Of a DNA stretch of 64,000 nt, positions 25,808 to 33,946 are shown one piece after another. Made by a program: the position numbers and the translations under genes. The stretch spans positions 682,001 through 746,000 of the forward strand of contig NZ_JACCFH010000001.1 of assembly GCF_013410775.1 (NCBI RefSeq), in the 5' to 3' direction. Each line of letters begins with the position of its first letter. The first letter of the stretch is position 1. The notes beneath the pieces are model-generated. The model searched no databases. It was not told where the DNA came from and saw only the letters and a program-made list of their open reading frames with translations. The DNA comes from Sphaerotilus montanus (lineage in GTDB: Bacteria > Pseudomonadota > Gammaproteobacteria > Burkholderiales > Burkholderiaceae_C).

Positions 25808-26275
25808 ATGTCCGAAACCACTGACATCGTTAGTGCTACAGCGTCGTCCGTTTCCGCAATTGCAGCAATCGTTGCGGCAGTCGGCGTTTGGTACGCACGG
25901 GGTCAACTGAAGACCAGTCGAGAAATTGCACAACTCCAGTTCGAAGACGCTCTAGGCAAGGAGTATCGAGAACTAGCCACCCGACTAAAGCCGAAGGCAA
26001 TGCTAGGCGAAGAATTGTCGGAGCAGGAGTATCAGGAAGCGTTTGACGAACTTTTTCACTATATTGACCTATCAAACGAACAGGTAAGTCTGAGGCAGCG
26101 CGGGCGCATCAGCCTAGAGGTTTGGAAGAGTTGGCGCACTGGAATCGGAAATAACCTTGCACTACCGGCATTTGCACGAGCGTGGGCAGAGATCAAGGAG
26201 AAGTCGTCTAGCTTTCACGAACTTCGTCGGTTCGAGTCCGAAGGACAGAAATGCGATCCTGCGGACTGGCGGTGA
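25808..26275 (+). CDS. Small membrane-anchored protein of the TIR cassette, unknown family
   Basis: 155 residues. One N-terminal transmembrane segment (about residues 7-29, IVSATASSVSAIAAIVAAVG) with an N-out/C-in-type charge pattern, followed by a charged, mostly helical cytosolic part (KTSREIAQLQFEDALGKEYR, FDELFHYIDLSNEQVSLRQR, then WKSWRTGI). I do not recognise the domain; similar one-TM small proteins are frequent companions in defence loci. It follows TIR 2 by 35 bp, on the same strand and with the same low GC, so it is probably the third gene of the operon and could be a membrane effector. Confidence 0.65.
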   Translation: MSETTDIVSATASSVSAIAAIVAAVGVWYARGQLKTSREIAQLQFEDALGKEYRELATRLKPKAMLGEELSEQEYQEAFDELFHYIDLSNEQVSLRQRGRISLEVWKSWRTGIGNNLALPAFARAWAEIKEKSSSFHELRRFESEGQKCDPADWR

Positions 26276-26315
26276 CGCCTAGCCCAAACGTTACTTGCAA
26301 CTTCCTAGAAAACAT

Positions 26316-26744
26316 ATGCCCACCCGCCTCGGAAAATGCCTCTGCGGCGCCGTCCGCTTCCGCCTCTCGGCTGAACCGGTCGCGACCAGAATCTGCTGGT
26401 GCCGCGACTGCCAGCATCTGGCGGCAAACGGCACGGTCAACATCATGGTGCCGACCGCCGCCCTCGACATCGACGGCCCGACCAGCGAATACACCAGCAC
26501 CGCCGACAGCGGCAACACCATGCGGCGCCGGTTCTGCCCGACCTGCGGCTCGTTGCTGTTCGCCAACTCGTCAGCACGCCCGCAATTCACCGTCGTGCGC
26601 GTGGGCGCGCTGGACGATCCCTCGTCCGTCCAGCCGACGATGAACATCTGGACCAGCAGCGCGCCGACGTGGGCCTGTCTCGATCCGACGCTGGAGCAGG
26701 TGGAGCGGCAACCCGTGCCGCCGCCGACCGTCAGCCCGAGCTGA
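26316..26744 (+). CDS. GFA/CENP-V family zinc-binding protein
   Basis: 142 residues from the ATG at 26316. Cysteine motifs GKCLCGAVRF, CWCRDCQH and FCPTCGSLLF mark the glutathione-dependent formaldehyde-activating enzyme (GFA/CENP-V) fold, which binds zinc. The biochemical role of most members is not established and formaldehyde activation should not be assumed. GC content returns to chromosomal level here, so it is probably not part of the TIR cassette although it follows on the same strand after 40 bp. Confidence 0.88.
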   Translation: MPTRLGKCLCGAVRFRLSAEPVATRICWCRDCQHLAANGTVNIMVPTAALDIDGPTSEYTSTADSGNTMRRRFCPTCGSLLFANSSARPQFTVVRVGALDDPSSVQPTMNIWTSSAPTWACLDPTLEQVERQPVPPPTVSPS

Positions 26745-26804
26745 TCTCGCATGGGCGACAAGGCGACGAATCGAGGTTCGTGATGTCGTTGCAGGTTGAC
26801 CACT

Positions 26805-26822
26805 TGTAATCGAATGATTACA
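26805..26822. promoter_or_regulatory. Palindromic operator before the second HigBA-type pair
   Basis: TGTAATC-GAAT-GATTACA, a perfect 7-bp inverted repeat with a 4-nt spacer, ends 7 bp before the toxin ATG. It is AT-rich against a GC-rich background, as expected for an autoregulatory toxin-antitoxin operator that overlaps the promoter. Confidence 0.6.
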
Positions 26823-26829
26823 GTTCACC

Positions 26830-27123
26830 ATGCTCTCGATCAAGCCGCTCCCGGAGTTCACACGCTGGATGGAATCTCTGCCAGATGCAGCGGTTCGTGG
26901 CATCGTCGCAGCGCGCATCCGGCGACTTTCGCTGGGGCTGATGGGGGATGTCGCTCCGGTTGGAGACGGCGTCTCGGAGCTGCGCATCCATGCCGGAGCG
27001 GGTTGGCGGGTGTACTTTGTGCAACGCGGCCAGCAAGTGATCGTGTTGCTGGCGGGCGGATCCAAGCGCAGCCAGCCGGCCGACATCCGACGCGCCAAGG
27101 CACTGGCTCAACAGTTGGACTGA
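26830..27123 (+). CDS. RelE/HigB-like (Gp49 family) toxin
   Basis: 97 residues. The pattern LPEFTRWMESLPDAAVRGIV, ARIRRLSLGLMGDVAPVGDG and VSELRIHAGAGWRVYFVQRG, ending with LLAGGSKRSQPADIRRAKAL, is that of addiction-module killer proteins of the Gp49/HigB-like RelE superfamily (ribosome-dependent mRNA cleavage). The Arg/Tyr core (ELRIH, RVYF) is intact. The antitoxin starts 8 bp after its stop. Confidence 0.9.
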   Translation: MLSIKPLPEFTRWMESLPDAAVRGIVAARIRRLSLGLMGDVAPVGDGVSELRIHAGAGWRVYFVQRGQQVIVLLAGGSKRSQPADIRRAKALAQQLD

Positions 27124-27131
27124 CCAAGGAA

Positions 27132-27455
27132 ATGACCATGACCGCACGCATCAACGTGGACGAGCTGCCCGAATTCGACGCCGCGCCCTATCTGGACAGC
27201 GAAGCTGCCATCGCCGCCTATCTGACCGACATTCTGGAAGCGAACGATTCCGCCTTGCTGGCGGCTGCGCTGGGCGACATTGCCCGCGCCAGAGGCATGA
27301 GCGAGATCGCCAAAGCCTCCGGCATCACGCGCGAAGCCCTCTACAAAGCCCTGCGCGCCGACGCATTTCCGCGTTTCGACACGATCAATCGAGTCTGCGC
27401 AGCGTTGGGCGTGCGTCTGGTGGCGCAACCCGTGCATCAGACCGCTCTGCCCTGA
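27132..27455 (+). CDS. Addiction-module antidote protein (HigA-like HTH)
   Basis: 107 residues from the ATG at 27132, preceded by AAGGA. The N-terminus (DELPEFDAAPYLDSEAAIAA) binds toxin in this family, and the C-terminal helix-turn-helix is GMSEIAKASGITREALYKAL followed by FPRFDTINRVCAALG. It should neutralise the upstream toxin and repress the operon through the palindrome at 26805-26822. The pairing and spacing are standard for COG3636-type antidotes. Confidence 0.9.
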   Translation: MTMTARINVDELPEFDAAPYLDSEAAIAAYLTDILEANDSALLAAALGDIARARGMSEIAKASGITREALYKALRADAFPRFDTINRVCAALGVRLVAQPVHQTALP

Positions 27456-27533
27456 TACGCGGCGTTCGGCCTCACAAACGTCTTGATGATGGCCACCGAG
27501 TTGCTGGACACCGCCACCCGGCAGCACCCACGT

Positions 27534-28295
27534 TCAGCCCGTTCTCGCCGGTGGCAGTATCTCGACGGCGAACGATCCCAACCGCAGTGCCGACCCCGTC
27601 CAGAACCCCTCCGTCGCATGGATGCGCTCCGAGTTACCCTGGTTCCAGGACATCAGGCGCTCATCCTCGATCACGTCCTCGATGAACACCGACGTGTGCG
27701 GAGGCAGATCCTTCGGAATGAGATAAGCCGCCAGCGGGAAAGGCTGGTCTGACCGGGCGTAGAACCAGTTCTTGACCAGCTCCCACGCTTCCGGATCCTG
27801 ATCCGACCAGCGTTCGATCGGATAGGCGTCGCGCAGATCACTGCTCCACCAGATCTCGCCCGTGTGCCGGTGCTGGTAGACGATGTACTTGATCTCCCCC
27901 TCTTCCGGCGCAGTACCGACCTCGCGCAGCAGCAGCCGGAATCCTTGCTGGTGCGCGGCTTTCATCGCCGGCAGATTCCGTGCCGTCCGAATGACCGGCA
28001 GCCCTTCCCGATTGCCCTCGCGCTGCTCGCGGCGGTGCAGGAAGACGATGTTGCGCGCCTTCTCGGTGGAGAAGATGCAGGCCCGCGGATCGGCGCGGAA
28101 CAGCGCCTTGGCCTGCTCGTCGCTCAGCCCGTCCAGGCGGTGGATGCGGCGCTTGCACTGGTGACAGTGGCGGTCACCGGAATCGGGATAGAGCGCGTCG
28201 AGTTGGTCAGGCGTCAGCGCCATCGGGCAGTAGACGGTGTGCAGGAAGGTACCGTCATCGGCATACAGGGCGCTGGAATGGGCGTCGTAGATCAT
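27534..28295 (-). CDS. Hypothetical protein with a CxxC pair, unknown function
   Basis: 253 residues starting MIYDAHSSALYADDGTFLHT. I do not recognise a family. A possible single-knuckle zinc site is HCHQCKRRIH (about residues 43-52). The segment ADPRACIFSTEKARNIVFLH resembles a compact alpha/beta region, and the C-terminal part (HRHTGEIWWSSD, SVFIEDVIEDERL) is mixed. No signal peptide or membrane segment. Codon use is GC-rich like the chromosome. It converges on the antidote gene (78-bp gap) and lies downstream of the vapB/vapC remnant on the same strand. Confidence 0.6.
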   Translation of the reverse strand: MIYDAHSSALYADDGTFLHTVYCPMALTPDQLDALYPDSGDRHCHQCKRRIHRLDGLSDEQAKALFRADPRACIFSTEKARNIVFLHRREQREGNREGLPVIRTARNLPAMKAAHQQGFRLLLREVGTAPEEGEIKYIVYQHRHTGEIWWSSDLRDAYPIERWSDQDPEAWELVKNWFYARSDQPFPLAAYLIPKDLPPHTSVFIEDVIEDERLMSWNQGNSERIHATEGFWTGSALRLGSFAVEILPPARTG

Positions 28296-28389
28296 GAGAT
28301 TCGCTACTCTTTCCGCTGGCGAGCTGAACCAGGAACACTTGTTTCGCAGGAACTTGTCGATGGTCTCAGATCAGTCTCAATGCGAAACA

Positions 28390-28484
28390 GCCTGGTACTG
28401 CACACCAAGCCGCACCCCAGCCCGTACAGCTTCTCCCGCTCGATCAGCGCCATCACCTCCGGTAGCGTGGTGAGCTGAGTCTGG
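28390..28484 (-). pseudogene. Remnant of a VapC toxin (C-terminal fragment)
   Basis: Directly after the vapB stop, the minus strand reads QLTTLPEVMALIEREKLYGL and then GCGL, which matches the middle of PIN-domain VapC toxins (pattern 't-EV-x-FIE-x-xLyG-GiG'). The first 70 or so residues, with the catalytic Asp, are missing, there is no start codon, and the similarity fades after GLV. The partner toxin is therefore broken by an internal deletion that fused the vapB end to the vapC middle. Confidence 0.6.
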
Positions 28485-28688
28485 TCACTGGACCGACTCT
28501 TCGCCGCGGCGTGGCACCTCCGGCATGTCAGGCGACACACCACCCAGTGCGGTCAGCCGCTTGACCGCCTGCACCCGCACGAAAGTCTTGAGGGCCTCCC
28601 GGATGAGATCGGCCTTGTCCATGTCCGGGTCCGCCATTTCGAGGGCCTGTTCGTACAGCGCATCGTCCAGAGTCACCGTGATTCTCAT
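28485..28688 (-). CDS. vapB: VapB-type antitoxin (ribbon-helix-helix)
   Basis: 67 residues from the ATG at 28688. The start [20 protein letters not shown] plus [20 protein letters not shown] is a ribbon-helix-helix antitoxin of the VapB (DUF2191) type, with the C-terminal toxin-binding tail ([15 protein letters not shown]). Its VapC partner is only a remnant downstream, so this is an orphan antitoxin. It begins 7 bp after the Na/Pi cotransporter stop on the same strand. Confidence 0.82.
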   Translation of the reverse strand: MRITVTLDDALYEQALEMADPDMDKADLIREALKTFVRVQAVKRLTALGGVSPDMPEVPRRGEESVQ

Positions 28689-28695
28689 GGGCGCC

Positions 28696-30363
28696 TCACC
28701 CCCGCACATCGTCCAGCCCACCCACCCGCGACGGCCGCAGCCGCGTCTGCGCCAGCGCCCCGGTCGGCTCCAGGATCGGGTACGCGATCGAGCAGATGTG
28801 CGAGTTGATGCGCTTCAGATCGCTGATCAGGTCGAGGTGGAGCGAGCTGGTCTCGATGCTCTCGGCGGTGTTGTCCTTGAGCCGGCCGAGGTGGTTGGCC
28901 GCGTAGGCGTGTTCCAGCTCCCGGAAGAGGGCCTTCTCTTCCAGCAGCTTCTGCGCGTCGCGCGGATGGCCGTCGAGGAAGACGCTCATGCCGAGCCGCA
29001 GGTTGGCCATCAGCCGCTCGTGCAGGTGGATAATCTCGGCCATGCCGGCGTCCGAGAAGCGGCGCTGCTTGCGGATCTTCTTGTCCTCGATGTCCTGCAG
29101 CACGCGCTCGATGATGTCGCCGATCTGCTCCATGTTGATGGTGAAGGAAACGATCTCGGTCCAGCGCTGGCTTTCACGCTCGGACAGCGGCTGGCGGGAA
29201 ATGCGCGTCAGGTAGAGCTTGATCGCCGTGTAGAGCCCGTCCACCACGTCGTCCATCTGGCGCAGGCGCTCGGCCTGGTCGAGGTCGTTGTCGCGCAGCA
29301 CCGGCTGGATGCCGCGCAGCATGGTCTCGACCGCGTCCGCCTGGCGCAAGGCCTCGCGCGCCGCGCAGCTCAACGCCAGGGACGGCGAGGTCAGCACCAG
29401 CGGGTCCAGGTGGCGCGGCGTGCGGTCGTCGGTGAGCGGGGCGGGGGCCATCCAGCGCTCCAGCAGGCGGGCGAGCGGCCCGGTCAGCGGCACGAACAGC
29501 AGCGCCTGCGCGGCATTGAACGCGAGGTTGAAGACCACCACCTGCAGCAGCACCTCCGGCACCCACTGCTGCAGCCAGACATGGAACAGCCCCATGAACG
29601 GCGCCACCGTCGCACACGCCAGACTGCGCAGCAGCAGCGAGCCCATCGGCAGCCGCCGCGTCACGATGTCCGAACGCGACACCGACAGCACCGCCACCAG
29701 CGCCCGCCCCAGGTTGGCGCCCAGCACCAGCCCGAGCGCAGTCGCCACCGGCACCAGCCCCTCCTGCGCCAGCGTGCCCACCAGCAGCACGACCGCCAGG
29801 CTCGAATACGACACGATCGCCAGCACGGCACCGACGATCAGCTCCAGCGTCAGGTCATTGGGCAGCGACACCAGCAGCGCCCGCACCAGCGGCGCCTCGA
29901 CCAGCGGCTGCGTGCTCTCGACGATGAGCTGCAGCGCCAGCGTGATCAGCCCGAGGCCGATGGCGATCTGCCCGAGGCGGCCGGCGGTGGTCTTCTCGCG
30001 CGACAGGTGCAGCACGACGCCGCAGAAGATCAGCGCCGGCGACAGCCACGACAGGTCGAACGAGTACACCAGCGCCATCAGGCTGGTGCCGACATCCGCA
30101 CCCAGCATCACCACCAGCGCGGGCGCCGTCGCCACCAGCCCCTGCCCGACAAAGGACGACACGATCAGCGCGGTCGCCGTGCTCGACTGCACCACGCAGG
30201 TCACCGCCGCCCCGGCCAGCATGGCCCCGGGCCACGCCGCCATGCTGACCGCCAGCACGCGGCGCAGACTCTCGCCGAACAGGCGCAGCACCCCGGTGCG
30301 GACGATCTGCGTCGCCCAGACCAGCAGGGCGATCGCAGCGAACAGGTTGAGCAGATGGAGCAT
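28696..30363 (-). CDS. Na/Pi-cotransporter II-related protein with C-terminal PhoU-like domain
   Basis: 555 residues from the ATG at 30363. Eight to ten membrane segments contain the two inverted QSS-type repeats of the Na/Pi family: [20 protein letters not shown] and the second repeat [19 protein letters not shown], with [10 protein letters not shown] and [11 protein letters not shown]. Residues about 340-545 are a helical PhoU-like domain ([39 protein letters not shown]). It probably moves phosphate with sodium or helps control phosphate uptake. It diverges from the GntR gene; the 83-bp gap holds a GTGTATACAC palindrome. Confidence 0.9.
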   Translation of the reverse strand: MLHLLNLFAAIALLVWATQIVRTGVLRLFGESLRRVLAVSMAAWPGAMLAGAAVTCVVQSSTATALIVSSFVGQGLVATAPALVVMLGADVGTSLMALVYSFDLSWLSPALIFCGVVLHLSREKTTAGRLGQIAIGLGLITLALQLIVESTQPLVEAPLVRALLVSLPNDLTLELIVGAVLAIVSYSSLAVVLLVGTLAQEGLVPVATALGLVLGANLGRALVAVLSVSRSDIVTRRLPMGSLLLRSLACATVAPFMGLFHVWLQQWVPEVLLQVVVFNLAFNAAQALLFVPLTGPLARLLERWMAPAPLTDDRTPRHLDPLVLTSPSLALSCAAREALRQADAVETMLRGIQPVLRDNDLDQAERLRQMDDVVDGLYTAIKLYLTRISRQPLSERESQRWTEIVSFTINMEQIGDIIERVLQDIEDKKIRKQRRFSDAGMAEIIHLHERLMANLRLGMSVFLDGHPRDAQKLLEEKALFRELEHAYAANHLGRLKDNTAESIETSSLHLDLISDLKRINSHICSIAYPILEPTGALAQTRLRPSRVGGLDDVRG

Positions 30364-30393
30364 GGAGGACCCGATTGCACACGCTTGCGGCGC

Positions 30394-30403
30394 GTGTATA
30401 CAC
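30394..30403. promoter_or_regulatory. GTGTATACAC palindrome, candidate GntR operator
   Basis: A perfect 10-bp palindrome with a GT...AC core, as in many FCD-type GntR operators, lies between the divergent Na/Pi gene and the gntR gene. A related TGTATACG occurs at 31249-31256 before the ABC operon. Confidence 0.45.
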
Positions 30404-30446
30404 TGGGATGAACACCTCAGGATACAACGTACACCGGCGATCGACC

Positions 30447-31208
30447 ATGCACCACAGCCCTCCCCTGACGCCGAATGCCCTGCAACCCGGCCGCGGATCG
30501 CCCGCCGCCGACCACCCCTCCGCACCGGCCGACGAGCACGTCACCAGCACGACGCAGCGCATCGTCGACGCCATCACCGCCGCCATCGTCGAGCGCCGCC
30601 TGATGCCCGGCACCAAGCTCGCCGAGCAGCCGATCGCCGACATCTTCAAGGTCTCGCGCACCCTCGTGCGGCAGGCGCTGATGCAGCTCAGCCGCGACCG
30701 CCTCATCACGCTGGAGCCCGCACGCGGCGCCTTCGTCGCCCAACCGAGCGTCGAGGAGGCGCGGCAGGTCTTCGCGGTGCGGCAGATGCTGGAGACCGCG
30801 CTCGTGCGCCAGCTCGCCGCCGACATCACGCCGGCCCAGATCGACGAGCTGCGCGCCCACCTCGTCGCCGAACGCGAAGCCGTGCTGCGCACCGACGTGC
30901 CGGGCCGCACGCGGCTGCTGGCCGATTTCCACGTGGTGCTCGCCCGCCAGCTCGGCAACGAGGTGCTGGCGCAGCTGCTCGCCGACCTGCTCTCGCGCTC
31001 GTCGCTGATCTCGCTGATGTACCAGTCCTCGCACTCGGCCGAGCACTCGCAGGACGAGCATGTCGCCATCGTCGAGGCCCTCGCCCGCCACGATGCGGAC
31101 GCCGCCGTCGCGCTGATGGAGGACCACATCGGCAGCGTCGAGCGCAATCTCAGCCTGAACCCGCGCATCCACGATCTGGCCAGCGCCCTGGCACCGTCCT
31201 CGGGCTGA
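30447..31208 (+). CDS. GntR-family regulator (FCD subfamily)
   Basis: 253 residues from the ATG at 30447. The winged-helix DNA-binding domain covers about residues 30-100 (TQRIVDAITAAIVERRLMPG, FKVSRTLVRQALMQLSRDRL, LEPARGAFVAQPS) and the FCD ligand domain follows (EARQVFAVRQMLETALVRQL, DFHVVLARQLGN, SQDEHVAIVEALARHDADAA with metal-type His residues). It lies 62 bp upstream of an ABC transporter operon on the same strand and likely controls it in response to the transported base or its metabolite. GTATAC palindromes precede both itself and the operon. Confidence 0.92.
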   Translation: MHHSPPLTPNALQPGRGSPAADHPSAPADEHVTSTTQRIVDAITAAIVERRLMPGTKLAEQPIADIFKVSRTLVRQALMQLSRDRLITLEPARGAFVAQPSVEEARQVFAVRQMLETALVRQLAADITPAQIDELRAHLVAEREAVLRTDVPGRTRLLADFHVVLARQLGNEVLAQLLADLLSRSSLISLMYQSSHSAEHSQDEHVAIVEALARHDADAAVALMEDHIGSVERNLSLNPRIHDLASALAPSSG

Positions 31209-31248
31209 ATCTGGCATGCAACCTGCTTTCCCGTGCTGTCCACCAAAC

Positions 31249-31256
31249 TGTATACG
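31249..31256. promoter_or_regulatory. GTATAC half-palindrome before the ABC operon
   Basis: TGTATACG 15 bp upstream of the binding-protein ATG repeats the core of the palindrome at 30394-30403. It overlaps the region where a promoter or ribosome entry would lie, so binding here should repress. Confidence 0.35.
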
Positions 31257-31270
31257 ATCTGGAGTACACG

Positions 31271-32320
31271 ATGCACCACCACTCGCCGATCCGCCGCACC
31301 ATGCTGGTGCTCGCCTGCGCCTCCATGCTGGGCACGCTGCCGCTGGCCGTTCAGGCACAGGAAACGCCGATCAAGTTCCAGCTCGACTGGCGCTTCGAGG
31401 GACCGGCGGCGCTGTTCCAGGTGCCCGCCACCAAGGGCTTCTTCAAGGACGAGAAGCTCAACGTCACCATCGACGCCGGCAACGGCTCGGGCGGCACGGT
31501 GACCCGCGTCGCCTCCGGCACCTATGACATGGGCTTCGCGGATCTGGCGGCGCTGATGGAGTTCCACGCCAACAACCCGACCGCACCGAACAAGCCGGTC
31601 GCGGTGATGATGGTCTACAACAACACGCCGGCGGCGGTGCTCGCGCTCAAGAAGAGCGGCATCAAGACCCCCGCCGACCTGAATGGCAAGAAGCTCGGCG
31701 CCCCGGTGTTCGACGCCGGTCGCAAGGCCTGGCCGATCTTCGCCAAGGCCAACGGTGTCAGCAATGTCGCCTGGACCGCGATGGACCCGCCGCTGCGCGA
31801 GACCATGCTGGTGCGTGGCGACATCGACGCCATCACCGGCTTTTCCTTCACCTCGCTGCTCAACCTCGAAGCGCGTGGCGTCAAGGTCGAGGACGTGGTC
31901 GTCCTGCCCTACCCGCAGTACGGCGTGAAGCTCTACGGCAACGCGATCATCGCCAGCGAGGAGTTCGTCAAGAAGAACCCGGAAGCGATCAAGGCCTTCC
32001 TGCGCGCGTTCACCAAGGGCGTGAAGGACGTGATCGCCGACCCCAAGGGCGGCATCGAGACCGTCAAGGCCCGCGACGGCATCATCAACAGCGAGCTGGA
32101 GCTGCGCCGCCTGAAGCTGGCCCTCGACGCGACCGTGCTGACACCGGACGCCAAGGCCGAGGGCTTCGGTGAGGTCAAGGGCCCGCGCCTGTCGCTGATG
32201 GCCAGCCAGGTCTCGGACGCCTTCGGCACCAAGGAGCGTGTCAAGGCCGACGCGGTGTGGAACGGCAGCTTCCTGCCGTCCGCTGCCGACCGCAACCTCT
32301 TCGCCGCGGCGAAGAAGTAA
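31271..32320 (+). CDS. NMT1/SsuA-like ABC transporter substrate-binding protein
   Basis: 349 residues. Signal peptide (TMLVLACASMLGTLPLAVQA, cleaved before QETP) and then IKFQLDWRFEGPAALFQVPA, the conserved start of NMT1/THI5-like binding proteins used for pyrimidines, taurine, nitrate and related solutes. VASGTYDMGFADLAAL and GKKLGAPVFDAGRKAWP are further family landmarks. It is the first gene of a binding protein-ATPase-permease operon followed by a base deaminase, which makes a nucleobase-like solute a reasonable guess. GGAG sits 6 bp before the ATG. Confidence 0.92.
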   Translation: MHHHSPIRRTMLVLACASMLGTLPLAVQAQETPIKFQLDWRFEGPAALFQVPATKGFFKDEKLNVTIDAGNGSGGTVTRVASGTYDMGFADLAALMEFHANNPTAPNKPVAVMMVYNNTPAAVLALKKSGIKTPADLNGKKLGAPVFDAGRKAWPIFAKANGVSNVAWTAMDPPLRETMLVRGDIDAITGFSFTSLLNLEARGVKVEDVVVLPYPQYGVKLYGNAIIASEEFVKKNPEAIKAFLRAFTKGVKDVIADPKGGIETVKARDGIINSELELRRLKLALDATVLTPDAKAEGFGEVKGPRLSLMASQVSDAFGTKERVKADAVWNGSFLPSAADRNLFAAAKK

Positions 32321-32336
32321 GCCGAGGTCGTCGCGC

Positions 32337-33164
32337 ATGACCGCCTTCGTCGATTTCCAGGATGTCTGGCTCGCCTACAACGACGAGCTGCTCGCCAAGG
32401 AGCAGTTCGCGGTGGAGAACATCAACCTGCAGGTGGGCGAAGGCGAGTTCATCGCCATCGTCGGGCCGTCCGGCTGCGGCAAGTCCACCTTCATGAAGCT
32501 GGCCACCGGCCTGAAGCGCCCGAGCAAGGGCCGCGTGGTGATCGACGGCCAGCCGGTGACCGGCCCGCTGAAGATCACCGGCATGGCGTTCCAGGCGCCG
32601 AGCCTGCTGCCGTGGCGCACGACGGTGGAGAACGTGCTGCTGCCGCTGGAGATCGTCGAGCCCTACCGGTCGTCCTTCAAGCAGAAGAAGGCCGAGTACA
32701 CCGAGAAGGCGCGCAAGCTGCTGCAGAGCGTGGGCCTGGGCGGCTACGAGGACAAGTTTCCGTGGCAGCTCTCGGGCGGGATGCAGCAGCGGGCGTCGAT
32801 CTGCCGCGCGCTGGTGCACGAGCCGAAGCTGCTGCTGCTGGACGAGCCCTTCGGTGCGCTGGACGCGTTCACGCGCGAGGAGTTGTGGTGCGCGCTGCGC
32901 GACCTGCAGGCGGTGCAGAAGTTCAACGTCATCCTCGTCACGCACGACCTGCGCGAGAGTGTCTTCCTGGCGGACACGGTCTATGTCATGAGCAAGAGCC
33001 CGGGGCGCTTCGTCGTCAAGCGCGAGATCGACCTGCCGCGGCCACGCGACCTGGAGATCACCTACACCCCGGAATTCACCAGCATCGTGCATGAGCTGCG
33101 CGGCCACATCGGCGCGATGCGCCAGCCCGCAGCCGCAGCCAGTCCCGTGGAGATCGCGCAATGA
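32337..33164 (+). CDS. NitT/TauT-family ABC transporter ATPase
   Basis: 275 residues. Walker A GPSGCGKSTFMK, Q-loop GMAFQAPSLLPWRT, signature LSGGMQQRASICRAL, Walker B KLLLLDEPFGALDAF and switch His VTHDLRES are all intact. This is the cytosolic ATPase of the importer formed with the adjacent binding protein and permease. The open frame reaches into the previous gene, but the ATG at 32337, 16 bp after that stop, starts MTAFVDFQDVWLAY and fits the family. Confidence 0.95.
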   Translation: MTAFVDFQDVWLAYNDELLAKEQFAVENINLQVGEGEFIAIVGPSGCGKSTFMKLATGLKRPSKGRVVIDGQPVTGPLKITGMAFQAPSLLPWRTTVENVLLPLEIVEPYRSSFKQKKAEYTEKARKLLQSVGLGGYEDKFPWQLSGGMQQRASICRALVHEPKLLLLDEPFGALDAFTREELWCALRDLQAVQKFNVILVTHDLRESVFLADTVYVMSKSPGRFVVKREIDLPRPRDLEITYTPEFTSIVHELRGHIGAMRQPAAAASPVEIAQ

Positions 33165-33928
33165 ACGCCAAGACGATGGAGCGCTGGTCGCCGTGGATCC
33201 TGCTGGTGGCGGTGCTGCTGCTGTGGCAGGTGCTGTGCACGGTGTTCAAGGTCTCCGAATTCATCTTTCCTAGCCCGGCCGCGATCGGCGCGGCGCTGCA
33301 GGAGCACAGCGCGACGATCGCCGGCCACGCCTGGCGCACGTTCTGGGTAACGATGGCCGGCTTCGGGCTGTCGATCGTGGTGGGCGTGCTGCTGGGCTTC
33401 CTGATCGGCAGCTCGCGGGTGGCCTACACCGCGGTGTACCCGCTGATGACCGCGTTCAACGCGCTGCCCAAGGCGGCGTTCGTGCCGATCCTGGTGGTGT
33501 GGTTCGGCATTGGCGCCGGCCCGGCGATCCTGACCGCTTTCCTGATCAGCTTTTTCCCGATCATGGTGAACATCGCCACGGGACTGGCGACGCTGGAGCC
33601 GGAACTGGAGGACGTGCTGCGCGTGCTCGGGGCCAGGCGCTGGGACGTGCTGACCAAGGTGGGGCTGCCGCGCTCGCTGCCCTATTTCTATGGTTCGCTG
33701 AAGGTGGCGATCACGCTGGCCTTCGTCGGCACGACGGTGTCGGAGATGACCGCCGCCAACGAGGGCATCGGCTACCTGCTGATCTCGGCCGGCAGCTCGA
33801 TGCAGATGGGGCTGGCCTTCGCAGGGCTGGTCGTGGTGGGTGCGATGGCGATGGTGATGTACGAGTTCTTCTCGGTGGTGGAAAAGCGCACCACGGGCTG
33901 GGCCCATCGAGGATCCAACGCCCATTGA
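33161..33928 (+). CDS. NitT/TauT-family ABC transporter permease
   Basis: 255 residues with about six membrane segments. Family motifs: SEFIFPSPAAIGAAL, FWVTMAGFGLSIVVGVLLGF, PLMTAFNALPKAAFVPILVV and the EAA-loop region LRVLGARRWDVLTKVGLPRS. The start overlaps the ATPase stop as ATGA. It forms the membrane channel of the importer. Confidence 0.95.
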   Translation: MNAKTMERWSPWILLVAVLLLWQVLCTVFKVSEFIFPSPAAIGAALQEHSATIAGHAWRTFWVTMAGFGLSIVVGVLLGFLIGSSRVAYTAVYPLMTAFNALPKAAFVPILVVWFGIGAGPAILTAFLISFFPIMVNIATGLATLEPELEDVLRVLGARRWDVLTKVGLPRSLPYFYGSLKVAITLAFVGTTVSEMTAANEGIGYLLISAGSSMQMGLAFAGLVVVGAMAMVMYEFFSVVEKRTTGWAHRGSNAH

Positions 33929-33946
33929 GGCCTTGGCCGGCGCATC

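Noticed and set aside
28525-30411. 628-codon plus-strand ORF opposite the Na/Pi cotransporter
   Set aside because: Gln/Arg/His-rich shadow frame; the minus strand carries the clear membrane and PhoU motifs.
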